From: an uncultured Lacinutrix sp.
Lineage (GTDB): Bacteria > Bacteroidota > Bacteroidia > Flavobacteriales > Flavobacteriaceae
Direction of reading: 5' to 3'
Assembly: GCA_937129145.1 (NCBI GenBank)
Contig: CAKZMU010000061.1
Coordinates: 1-34,016 of the forward strand
Length of the DNA: 34,016 nt
The position numbers and the translations under genes are program-made. Shown piece by piece: positions 28,201 through 34,016 of this stretch. The first letter of the stretch is position 1. Every line of letters starts with the position of its first letter. The notes under the pieces are model-generated. The model worked only from the letters and a program-made list of their open reading frames with translations, did not search any database and had not been told where the DNA came from.

Positions 28201-28422
28201 ATGAAAGTAACAAGCGAATTAAATTTAACTGGCTTTGAATTTTGGTCAGGAGCAAAAGACCATGAATTTACATATAGTGAACTTCAAGAAATCGAAAACG
28301 TTTTGGAAGAACTATATTATGAGGGTATGACCGAAACACAAATAAATGACCTATTTTGGTTTGAAGAAGAAAGTCTATGCGAATGGATAGGACTTGATTA
28401 CGACGAATATTTAGAACGATAA
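28201..28422 (+). CDS. Hypothetical very acidic protein (73 aa)
   Basis: LTGFEFWSGAKDHEFTYSEL then runs of Glu. The 'F.fWSGA' stretch recurs in phage early proteins. Unknown. Confidence 0.65.
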   Translation: MKVTSELNLTGFEFWSGAKDHEFTYSELQEIENVLEELYYEGMTETQINDLFWFEEESLCEWIGLDYDEYLER

Positions 28423-28433
28423 AATATAATATT

Positions 28434-28838
28434 ATGGAAACTTATAACAAATACTGTCAAGACTTTATTAACGACCATTTAGATGGTTTTGAAGGTCAAA
28501 ATGTTTATGGTTGTGATTTAGGAGGTGAACTTACACAAGGAATCAATGTAGATGGTTCAGCAACTTATAGCACTTATAAAGCTATTGAGTATTTAAAATT
28601 TTGGTGGGATGATGCAGCGGATTATTTTCAATATGAAAAAGATAATTTTGGCGAGAATTTACACAATCCTTTTGATAATCCCGAGGCATATCACGTATGT
28701 ATGATTATACAGGGAGTTAGCTCTTTATTAGCACAATGTAGTTTAATAAATAAGTATTGGAATGATACCTTTGAACTTACACCAAAGAGAGTTAAAAAGA
28801 TTTTAAGACAAATTGAAGATAAAGAGGTACAACTTTAA
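28434..28838 (+). CDS. Conserved phage protein 'YGCDLGGELTQ' type (134 aa)
   Basis: NVYGCDLGGELTQGINVDGS, YLKFWWDDAADYFQYEKDNF and NPFDNPEAYHVCMIIQGV follow a pattern shared by many small phage proteins. Function unknown. Confidence 0.74.
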   Translation: METYNKYCQDFINDHLDGFEGQNVYGCDLGGELTQGINVDGSATYSTYKAIEYLKFWWDDAADYFQYEKDNFGENLHNPFDNPEAYHVCMIIQGVSSLLAQCSLINKYWNDTFELTPKRVKKILRQIEDKEVQL

Positions 28839-28845
28839 CAAACCA

Positions 28846-28880
28846 TTAAGATAGTTATATATTATATTGTAGTATCTTAG
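28846..28880 (+). promoter_or_regulatory. TTAACA-type promoter variant for 28947
   Basis: TTAAGA (28846-28851), 21 bases, TATCTTAG (28873-28880). Followed by a T tract and a GCGCGGAATTT element (28922-28932) before the ATG. Confidence 0.6.
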
Positions 28881-28909
28881 GGGTGTAGAAAATTATTAAC
28901 TTTATTCTA

Positions 28910-28932
28910 AGTCTTTTTTAGGCGCGGAATTT
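28910..28932 (+). repeat. T-tract/CGCGGAAT element
   Basis: GTCTTTTTTAGG then CGCGGAATTT, very like GTCTTTTTTTCACGCGGAAT in the tRNA region (5641-5660). Other copies of GCGCGGA(A/G)TT lie at 23991, 26861 and (in a gene) 30705. Confidence 0.6.
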
Positions 28933-28946
28933 AAAAAATATTAGCA

Positions 28947-29159
28947 ATGAACGCAATACAATTACACAGTTTAGAGGAAGAGATAATAGGAACAGTAGTA
29001 ACAGAAAATAACGCTAATTACAATAGAATTTGTGATATGTGGGATGACTATGTAAGTAAGTATAATGGTAACGAAGATATATACCAATTTGAAGAATTGT
29101 ATTCAAATGATATTTTTCTTGTCCTACCAATTGATTTTTATCAACCTGAAACTTTATAG
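28947..29159 (+). CDS. Hypothetical acidic protein (70 aa)
   Basis: MNAIQLHSLEEEIIGTVVTE; acidic and aromatic. Single gene between two promoters. Unknown. Confidence 0.62.
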   Translation: MNAIQLHSLEEEIIGTVVTENNANYNRICDMWDDYVSKYNGNEDIYQFEELYSNDIFLVLPIDFYQPETL

Positions 29160-29164
29160 TTTCC

Positions 29165-29199
29165 TTAACATAATCTAACCAACTAAAACATTATCTTTA
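29165..29199 (+). promoter_or_regulatory. TTAACA-type promoter for 29225
   Basis: TTAACA (29165-29170), 21 bases, TATCTTTA (29192-29199). Confidence 0.65.
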
Positions 29200-29224
29200 C
29201 AACATAATAAAAAATACAATCACA

Positions 29225-29431
29225 ATGAAAAAATTTAAAGTAGTATTGGAATTTATCTATGATAAAGGCGAACTTATTTCAGAGTGGAACATTGATCCTT
29301 TAGGATTTGACTACGTAGAAACGCCTGAACAAGCTATTGAAGTAGCAATTGCAGAGGTTGAAGCAAACGGTATAAATAACTTTACCTTAGAGGTATTCGA
29401 CGAAAACGGGGAATTTTTAAAGAGTAATTGA
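29225..29431 (+). CDS. Hypothetical acidic protein (68 aa)
   Basis: Alternating strands and a helix (TPEQAIEVAIAEVEANG); ferredoxin-like pattern possible. Unknown. Starts the unit reaching 30844. Confidence 0.65.
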   Translation: MKKFKVVLEFIYDKGELISEWNIDPLGFDYVETPEQAIEVAIAEVEANGINNFTLEVFDENGEFLKSN

Positions 29432-29432
29432 G

Positions 29433-29630
29433 ATGAAAAAACTAAAATTTGATAACTACACAGTCGAATATAAGACTATAGAAACCGCTTCAAATTATGA
29501 TTTATCGGTACATATTTATAGAGATAAAGAAATGATAGGCGGAACAATTTTAAAACGGCACACAAAAGAGATTGATATACTAAAATATGCAATTGATAGT
29601 ATCAACAGTAAATGGGAAATAGAGATATAA
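29433..29630 (+). CDS. Hypothetical protein (65 aa)
   Basis: Beta-rich start (MKKLKFDNYTVEYKTIETA). One base after the previous gene. Unknown. Confidence 0.62.
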   Translation: MKKLKFDNYTVEYKTIETASNYDLSVHIYRDKEMIGGTILKRHTKEIDILKYAIDSINSKWEIEI

Positions 29631-29657
29631 ACGACCTCAACTAATAGCATAGAAATT

Positions 29658-29825
29658 ATGAAACACAAATTAAAAGTAACTGTTTATGTAACAGTAGAAA
29701 GCGCAGAATACGACAATATAGAAACAATAATCGACGAATTTAGTCAAGAAACAAATTACGATTTTCCTTCAACACCAAATGTTGAGGTATTGGAAACCGA
29801 GTTTGTAGATTGCCAATTAAGATAA
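29658..29825 (+). CDS. Hypothetical acidic protein (55 aa)
   Basis: MKHKLKVTVYVTVESAEYDN; a strand-helix pattern resembling that of the gene at 29225, perhaps a distant paralogue. Preceded by the usual attATG leader. Unknown. Confidence 0.6.
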   Translation: MKHKLKVTVYVTVESAEYDNIETIIDEFSQETNYDFPSTPNVEVLETEFVDCQLR

Positions 29826-29830
29826 AAATT

Positions 29831-30031
29831 ATGGATAAAGTAGTATATACCGCAGAATCAGGAACAACTTATACCTACAACGAAGTTTTAAAACTTGCAA
29901 AAGGTAATAAAAAGTACGCAGACAGCTTAATTGAACGTGCCGACTGGCAACACATTGAAACTATTATTGATGAAGATATAACGGAAGATGAAATTGAAGA
30001 AATTGGTGGAACTTATAAATTATTGAACTAA
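29831..30031 (+). CDS. Hypothetical acidic protein (66 aa)
   Basis: MDKVVYTAESGTTYTYNEVL, helical acidic end. The ATG at 29831, five bases after the previous stop, is chosen over an upstream TTG inside that gene. TAATG overlap with the next gene. Unknown. Confidence 0.62.
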   Translation: MDKVVYTAESGTTYTYNEVLKLAKGNKKYADSLIERADWQHIETIIDEDITEDEIEEIGGTYKLLN

Positions 30032-30186
30032 TGACAGTAGACGAACTAAATAAAATGGAACTGGAGCAATTACAAGAAAGCCTTTCAGATATAATGGATA
30101 TAGAGGTAAGTATTGACGAAGTTAAAAATCATTATCAAGGTATCTATTTTGTTAAAGAGGATTTTTGGTGTAATATTAACAATTAA
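30031..30186 (+). CDS. Hypothetical acidic protein (51 aa)
   Basis: MTVDELNKMELEQLQESLSD: helical N-terminal part, then IYFVKEDFW. Unknown. Confidence 0.6.
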   Translation: MTVDELNKMELEQLQESLSDIMDIEVSIDEVKNHYQGIYFVKEDFWCNINN

Positions 30187-30197
30187 AAAATAACATT

Positions 30198-30485
30198 ATG
30201 GAAACATTTATAGTATTAATACCGTTAGAAGAAAATAGAAGTGCAAGGGAACAATGCGAACTAATACAAAATACTCATTTTAAAATTGAACCTAAAAAGG
30301 ACGGCTATCAAAAACTAACAGCGCACAAAGTTCTATTAGAAATAGATAAAGTATTAGATACAAGTTTAGAGGTAATAGAAGTTTACGATCTTAACAGTTT
30401 TATGGATGATTTTAATGATGAAGAAATAAATGCAGACGACTATTTTATGAGTTATGTATCGGCAGAACTTTTAACAGACGATTAA
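30198..30485 (+). CDS. Hypothetical acidic protein (95 aa)
   Basis: METFIVLIPLEENRSAREQC; acidic C-terminal half (FMDDFNDEEINADDYF). Unknown. Confidence 0.65.
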   Translation: METFIVLIPLEENRSAREQCELIQNTHFKIEPKKDGYQKLTAHKVLLEIDKVLDTSLEVIEVYDLNSFMDDFNDEEINADDYFMSYVSAELLTDD

Positions 30486-30490
30486 ATACT

Positions 30491-30844
30491 ATGAAGCTAG
30501 AGGTAATTTATGACGGCACTAAAATGAAATGCCTAAAACAAACAGAGGTATTCATTGGAAAAGACAATCTACACAAGGCTAATAAAAATAAACTTATCGG
30601 ACAACCAAGTTGGAAAGGTCAATACTATACTATTAAAATAGGTGATATAGTGAAATTTGATAGGAGTAATAATTATGATATTTGTTATTTTACCGTTGAA
30701 GGTGGCGCGGAATTTAGAATAGATTGTACAAACCCTTTGAGTTTTTTCAAAGAAGATCATTTTAAATTAGTTGAGTTAAAAGGCAATCCTTATGATGACA
30801 GATATTTAAAATTCATTAAAAAGTACCCACAATATAAACTTTAA
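30491..30844 (+). CDS. Hypothetical protein (117 aa)
   Basis: Beta-rich protein (YYTIKIGDIVKFDRSNNYDI) with a basic C terminus; SH3-like barrel possible. It carries in its coding sequence the GCGCGGAATTT element (30705-30715) that is otherwise intergenic. Unknown. Confidence 0.66.
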   Translation: MKLEVIYDGTKMKCLKQTEVFIGKDNLHKANKNKLIGQPSWKGQYYTIKIGDIVKFDRSNNYDICYFTVEGGAEFRIDCTNPLSFFKEDHFKLVELKGNPYDDRYLKFIKKYPQYKL

Positions 30845-30851
30845 CAGACCA

Positions 30852-30886
30852 TTAACACAAAACATTAAATAATAGTAGTATCTTAG
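30852..30886 (+). promoter_or_regulatory. TTAACA-type promoter for 30907
   Basis: TTAACA (30852-30857), 21 bases, TATCTTAG (30879-30886). Confidence 0.68.
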
Positions 30887-30906
30887 TAATGTAAAACAAA
30901 AAAATT

Positions 30907-31122
30907 ATGAAAACATATAACATACCCATTATTTATCAAAGAGTAGAAACTATGACAGTCGAAGCGGATTCTTTACAGGACGCTATGACAAAGGCACTAG
31001 ATGAATTTCTATCAATTCCAGACGAAAAATACTTAGATGATAGTTTTGAATTTGATACGGTTATAGAGGATTATCAAGAGGATTTTAACACGGAACTAGC
31101 AATTCAAAATACTTTCAAATGA
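30907..31122 (+). CDS. Hypothetical acidic protein (71 aa)
   Basis: MKTYNIPIIYQRVETMTVEA with SLQDAMTKALDEFL: the strand-helix pattern of small phage 'AMTKALDE' proteins. ATGA overlap with the next gene. Unknown. Confidence 0.65.
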   Translation: MKTYNIPIIYQRVETMTVEADSLQDAMTKALDEFLSIPDEKYLDDSFEFDTVIEDYQEDFNTELAIQNTFK

Positions 31123-31325
31123 AAACAATAAACCGAAGAATAGCAAAGTTATTTAAAATACGCACACAAAAAGATAACATTGAAGAACTAAAAATGGAAC
31201 TATACACCTTAACAGAGGTAGAAAGAGTAAGAGAACTAGATACAACCGAAAGTAATAGGTATCTGTATCTTTGGGAACAATTAAAAGCTAATAACGTCGA
31301 TATTGATTTTGGCGTTGAAATATAG
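31119..31325 (+). CDS. Hypothetical charged protein (68 aa)
   Basis: MKTINRRIAKLFKIRTQKDN, then a helical charged region. Unknown. Confidence 0.62.
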   Translation: MKTINRRIAKLFKIRTQKDNIEELKMELYTLTEVERVRELDTTESNRYLYLWEQLKANNVDIDFGVEI

Positions 31326-31331
31326 AGAATT

Positions 31332-31760
31332 ATGAGAAAAGCAATAGTATTATTTATAACTTACGTTCTATGTTGTGTCTATATGGCGAACGCCCAAACA
31401 GATGTAAGCGGTAGAATAGGAGAAAACGGATATTTAATAGAACTTAAACAAGAAGTATACAAAGGAATCTATCTAGGAGGTCAATTTAGGGACTTTGGCG
31501 AGGTTTCAGATGAAAAAAGGACTGGCGTAGCACTTGTAGGTATAAACTTCGTTAAAACCGATGTAGTGAATTTCTACTTAGACGGTGGTTACGGGTATCA
31601 TAACCAGTATTTGTACGGTGTAAGTATGGATATACGTTTTACAAGAGGATTTTATCTAAGTGCTGCATTTGATAATTTGAATTGGGTAACGGCAGGGGTT
31701 AAGATAAGATTATCGGATTTAAAGAAAGGTAGGCAATGTAACTGCAATTATAAAAGATGA
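31332..31760 (+). CDS. Predicted small outer-membrane beta-barrel with signal peptide (142 aa)
   Basis: A signal peptide MRKAIVLFITYVLCCVYMANAQ is followed by alternating strands ending in aromatic residues: YLIELKQEVYKGIYLGGQF, TGVALVGINFV, VNFYLDGGYGY, QYLYGVSMDIRF, GFYLSAAFDNL, WVTAGVKIRL. This is the pattern of a small OmpW/porin-like barrel. The C terminus is basic with CNCN rather than the usual terminal Phe. A phage-encoded outer-membrane protein could alter receptors or exclude other phages; that role is inference. Lies in the early accessory block. Confidence 0.65.
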   Translation: MRKAIVLFITYVLCCVYMANAQTDVSGRIGENGYLIELKQEVYKGIYLGGQFRDFGEVSDEKRTGVALVGINFVKTDVVNFYLDGGYGYHNQYLYGVSMDIRFTRGFYLSAAFDNLNWVTAGVKIRLSDLKKGRQCNCNYKR

Positions 31761-31933
31761 ATCACTACGAAGAGCAAAGGGAAAAGTACGATATTGAAGG
31801 GGAATCGTATTTGGAATACTAAAAGGATAAATACCCCGAAAAATATAAAAAACTGATACAAGATGAAACTAATATTATTACAACTAATAACAAGCTATAC
31901 AATAGGGAGATAGAGGAATTTTTAAGACAATAG
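31757..31933 (+). pseudogene. Small gene interrupted by an in-frame TAA
   Basis: MNHYEEQREKYDIEGESYLE is followed by Tyr and a TAA at 31820-31822. The same frame then continues with a protein-like stretch (KDKYPEKYKKLIQDE, NREIEEFLRQ) to a TAG at 31933 without another start. One base change would make a 58-residue gene. Overlaps the end of the barrel gene by four bases (ATGA). Decay, or less likely stop read-through. Confidence 0.55.
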
Positions 31934-31935
31934 AT

Positions 31936-32085
31936 ATGAGCGATAAATTTATAGTACAAATTATAGCGATGGTATTAACTTTATTAGGTTTAATATCAAT
32001 TAATTTCAACAGTATGATTTCAACATTTCTTCTGTTTTTTACAGCGGGGACTATTTGGATCATTTCAGGACACGTAAAAAATTAA
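31936..32085 (+). CDS. Small membrane protein (49 aa)
   Basis: FIVQIIAMVLTLLGLISI and ISTFLLFFTAGTIWIISG are two membrane helices joined by a short NFNS loop. Superinfection-immunity-like size, role unknown. Confidence 0.6.
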   Translation: MSDKFIVQIIAMVLTLLGLISINFNSMISTFLLFFTAGTIWIISGHVKN

Positions 32086-32089
32086 AAGG

Positions 32090-32236
32090 ATGACCAACAG
32101 AGAAAAAGCATTAGAGTGGTGGAATAATTATAAATGGTTGGTACAACAAGAATTAACCTTTGTATATTACGGTAAAAGATATTACGAATCTTTGACGGGC
32201 AGAGAAATCGAACACATTTGGAAAAATGAAATTTAG
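32090..32236 (+). CDS. Hypothetical aromatic-rich protein (48 aa)
   Basis: MTNREKALEWWNNYKWLVQQ with later VYYGKRYYESLTGREIEHIW. The 'A..WW......' type is common among tiny flavophage proteins. Unknown. Confidence 0.6.
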   Translation: MTNREKALEWWNNYKWLVQQELTFVYYGKRYYESLTGREIEHIWKNEI

Positions 32237-32243
32237 CATTTCA

Positions 32244-32278
32244 TTAACAGAAAGTAAAGAATATTATCAGTATCTTTA
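32244..32278 (+). promoter_or_regulatory. TTAACA-type promoter for 32299
   Basis: TTAACA (32244-32249), 21 bases, TATCTTTA (32271-32278). Confidence 0.68.
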
Positions 32279-32298
32279 CAGTGAACAAAAACAACATT

Positions 32299-32607
32299 AT
32301 GGAAAAAGACAAACATACAACGGACATTAATTTTAGGGTAGAAAAAAGCAATAAAGAAGTATTTGCACTTTTTCCTCACGAAGTCTGTACTTATGAAGGC
32401 GACGTTACCGTGTATCAACATATAGGACAGCATATGTCAGCGGATTACAGGCATTGTCTAAGTACTTCAAGACCCGCTAAAGAAAGCGAGTACAAAGACC
32501 TTAAACAAGAGATGGAAAATATGGGCTACAATATTAAGGTAGTTGTAAAACAGAATTACGATAAATATTTGGAATCATACAAAGAAGTGAACGGATGGAG
32601 GGTATAG
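32299..32607 (+). CDS. Hypothetical protein 'ALFP...YxHIGQH' type (102 aa)
   Basis: FRVEKSNKEVFALFPHEVCT, VTVYQHIGQHMSADYRHC and a late MENMGYNIKVVV follow a pattern I associate with small proteins of Bacteroidota phages and mobile elements. Unknown function. ATG 32299 is preferred to a GTG two bases after the -7 box because it has the block's usual attATG leader. Overlaps the next gene by 13 bases. Confidence 0.7.
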   Translation: MEKDKHTTDINFRVEKSNKEVFALFPHEVCTYEGDVTVYQHIGQHMSADYRHCLSTSRPAKESEYKDLKQEMENMGYNIKVVVKQNYDKYLESYKEVNGWRV

Positions 32608-33056
32608 AGAAAGGAGAAATTTGTAACAGGAACTCATGTAAAGGCATAATCGACGAGCATGAAAAAGAAACAGGTTGTTCTTGCCACATCAATGCACCTT
32701 GCGGCTCTTGCGAACGTGATTATAGCTTTTGTCCTGAATGTGATTGGAACGCAGAAGATGAAAGAACTTCTTATCATATTTCAGATAAGGATAGAAAGTA
32801 TTATATCGAACAAAATCGCAAATTTCAAGAGGCAAGGGATAAATTTTATAATTTGTATCATAGTAGTGAATTAGTAAGTGAATTTAATTATAGGTCAGAA
32901 AGTCATTCCAATTCTTCAATGAAAAAAATAGGATATTTTCCTATCGGAACGTCAAGGGTAGAGATAATAGCAAAGGTCAGGGGCACTTTTGGAGGACGTT
33001 TTAATAGATTTAACGAAGAAATAGGTAGGTTCGAATACATAGCCTATACAGATTAA
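32595..33056 (+). CDS. Cysteine-rich zinc-binding protein (153 aa)
   Basis: The N-terminal 50 residues hold nine cysteines (C10, C15, CSCH near 28-31, CGSC near 36-39, CPEC near 46-49), consistent with two zinc sites. The rest is charged and helical with a beta-rich end. Nucleic-acid binding plausible; family unknown. Confidence 0.7.
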   Translation: MEGIEKGEICNRNSCKGIIDEHEKETGCSCHINAPCGSCERDYSFCPECDWNAEDERTSYHISDKDRKYYIEQNRKFQEARDKFYNLYHSSELVSEFNYRSESHSNSSMKKIGYFPIGTSRVEIIAKVRGTFGGRFNRFNEEIGRFEYIAYTD

Positions 33057-33068
33057 AAACTGATAACA

Positions 33069-33275
33069 ATGGAGATAGGAGACACTTTTATAAATGAACA
33101 CGGTAATAAGGTTATAGTTGTAAGTGATGACTTTACAGGATTGGGCAGAGATATAGTATATGCTCAATTTACCGATAGGGGGAACAAAAAAGTAACTAAG
33201 CAAATGATATTGAATGACAAAAATAATTTACACTATTGTTTTGCAATATGGAACGCATCAAAAATAAAGATATGA
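33069..33275 (+). CDS. Hypothetical small protein (68 aa)
   Basis: MEIGDTFINEHGNKVIVVSD: small beta-barrel pattern (IGDTF...V.V..D). Unknown. ATGA overlap with the next gene. Confidence 0.64.
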   Translation: MEIGDTFINEHGNKVIVVSDDFTGLGRDIVYAQFTDRGNKKVTKQMILNDKNNLHYCFAIWNASKIKI

Positions 33276-33556
33276 ACTTAACAACGATTTTAAGCGACTA
33301 TAACATCAGAAAAGGTATATACTATCCGTACGAGATAGATACACCAATAGGAACGCTGCAATTGAACCTGAACGACAATATGTTGTTCACCAACTTTATC
33401 GATTTTGAAGAAAAAGCCAAATTGGTACAAGGTCATTGGAAAAACAACGCCTATGTAAGTTCACCACAGGATATAATAATCCATGTACAAGGTATATTAT
33501 ATGGTATCCAAAGGTATAAAGAAGCATTAAGAACAGGAGATTTTAACTATAAATGA
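33272..33556 (+). CDS. Hypothetical protein (94 aa)
   Basis: MNLTTILSDYNIRKGIYYPY; mixed strands and helices. ATG 33272 (ATGA with the previous stop) is chosen over an upstream TTG and ATG that lie inside that gene. Unknown. Confidence 0.65.
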   Translation: MNLTTILSDYNIRKGIYYPYEIDTPIGTLQLNLNDNMLFTNFIDFEEKAKLVQGHWKNNAYVSSPQDIIIHVQGILYGIQRYKEALRTGDFNYK

Positions 33557-33565
33557 CATTTAATT

Positions 33566-33775
33566 ATGAAAACATACACAACATACGAGCAAATTAAAAA
33601 TGATTATCCTTATGAGGAGGACAAACTTAAAGCACATACTGTATTTACAGACTATGTTATGGATATTATATCTTTGAAGCAACGCAGGGAAATAAGAAAT
33701 AGTTGGAACAAATTACCTAATAATGTTCGATGGGAGGATTATCTTCTACAACAAGTTAACAACATTAAAAATTAA
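33566..33775 (+). CDS. Hypothetical small protein (69 aa)
   Basis: Charged, helical (YTTYEQIKNDYPYEEDKLKA); a later basic part WNKLPNNVRWEDYLLQQ. Unknown. Confidence 0.62.
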   Translation: MKTYTTYEQIKNDYPYEEDKLKAHTVFTDYVMDIISLKQRREIRNSWNKLPNNVRWEDYLLQQVNNIKN

Positions 33776-33778
33776 GTT

Positions 33779-33976
33779 ATGAAAAAATTACAAAAATTAT
33801 TGACTAATTATGAACTTAAAAAAGCAATAGAACTAGACTTTGATGATGAAATAGGCGAAGAATTTGAGTATAGAATAGAAATAGGTAAAAACTATGTAAG
33901 TCTCTATGAATTTAGAGGAGATACAGAAGATAGGGAATTTTCTGATATAAATGAATTGGAGCAACACATTAAATAA
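33779..33976 (+). CDS. Hypothetical acidic protein (65 aa)
   Basis: MKKLQKLLTNYELKKAIELD then acidic strands. Three bases after the previous gene. Unknown. Confidence 0.62.
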   Translation: MKKLQKLLTNYELKKAIELDFDDEIGEEFEYRIEIGKNYVSLYEFRGDTEDREFSDINELEQHIK

Positions 33977-33978
33977 TT

Positions 33979-34016
33979 ATGCAGTACACAGAAAAGAACT
34001 TGGAAAGGTTATCACA
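33979..34016 (+). CDS. Start of another gene (runs off the right edge)
   Basis: ATG two bases after the previous stop; only MQYTEKNLERLS is visible. Same spacing and attATG leader as its neighbours support it. Confidence 0.5.
   Translation, partial: MQYTEKNLERLS

Noticed and set aside
1..34016. CRISPR array or insertion sequence
   Set aside because: No regularly spaced repeats, no transposase and no terminal inverted repeats were seen; the mobile genes found are free-standing endonucleases.

Overview
The window looks like part of the genome of a lytic tailed phage of a Bacteroidota (probably flavobacterial) host. The reasons are: very AT-rich, tightly packed small genes with TAATG/ATGA overlaps; a large terminase; phage replication and recombination genes; a tRNA cluster; several homing endonucleases; and promoters of the Bacteroidota type (TTTG, about 20 bases, TAnnTTTG). 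A phage of the Cellulophaga podovirus or crAss-like sphere is a reasonable guess, but no search could be run, so that placement is inference.

Layout. (a) 1-3512, minus strand: a late or packaging block. It holds the N-terminal two thirds or so of the large terminase (cut by the left edge) and five genes transcribed before it, one with a cysteine cluster fused to a DUF1573-like domain. (b) 3513-4715: a divergent promoter region with a 15-bp inverted repeat, a ribbon-helix-helix gene and an endonuclease VII-like HNH gene on the minus strand, and one small plus-strand gene. (c) 4757-6500: a plus-strand RNA region with about eight tRNA genes (Pro, Glu, Gln, His, a doubtful Leu, Trp, Phe, Cys), large hairpins, and two promoter-to-terminator units without convincing proteins that look like non-coding RNAs. 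(d) 6503-20563: the replication/recombination block. It has a string of tiny genes, a HicB-like protein, a winged-helix initiator-like protein behind a long leader hairpin, an SF2 helicase, a NinG-like nuclease, a RecA/UvsX-like recombinase, an SSB with an acidic tail, a dATP/dGTP diphosphohydrolase-like protein, GroES-like and HSP20-like chaperones, an exported metzincin-like protease, and HNH and GIY-YIG homing endonucleases. (e) 20649-23681: small genes with two more homing endonucleases, one inverted. (f) 23682-34016: an accessory block of about 35 very small, mostly acidic genes in short units behind a distinct repeated promoter (TTAACA, 20-21 bases, TATCTTTG). It includes an autoregulated-looking HTH gene with two operators and a predicted outer-membrane beta-barrel.

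How it fits together. RecA, SSB, NinG-like nuclease, helicase and the initiator-like protein would carry replication and recombination. The chaperones may help fold virion proteins. The block of small acidic genes has the look of early host-takeover genes.

Most unusual signals: (1) exact 4-base spacing between the -7 box and the start codon at four genes (3 bases at a fifth), implying leaderless mRNAs; (2) two promoter families dividing the genome; (3) two terminator-bounded candidate ncRNAs; (4) a 15-bp inverted-repeat leader enclosing a nine-residue ORF; (5) a CTT-TAA +1 frameshift candidate and two other interrupted genes; (6) a repeated T-tract/CGCGGAAT element; (7) paired operators around an HTH gene.
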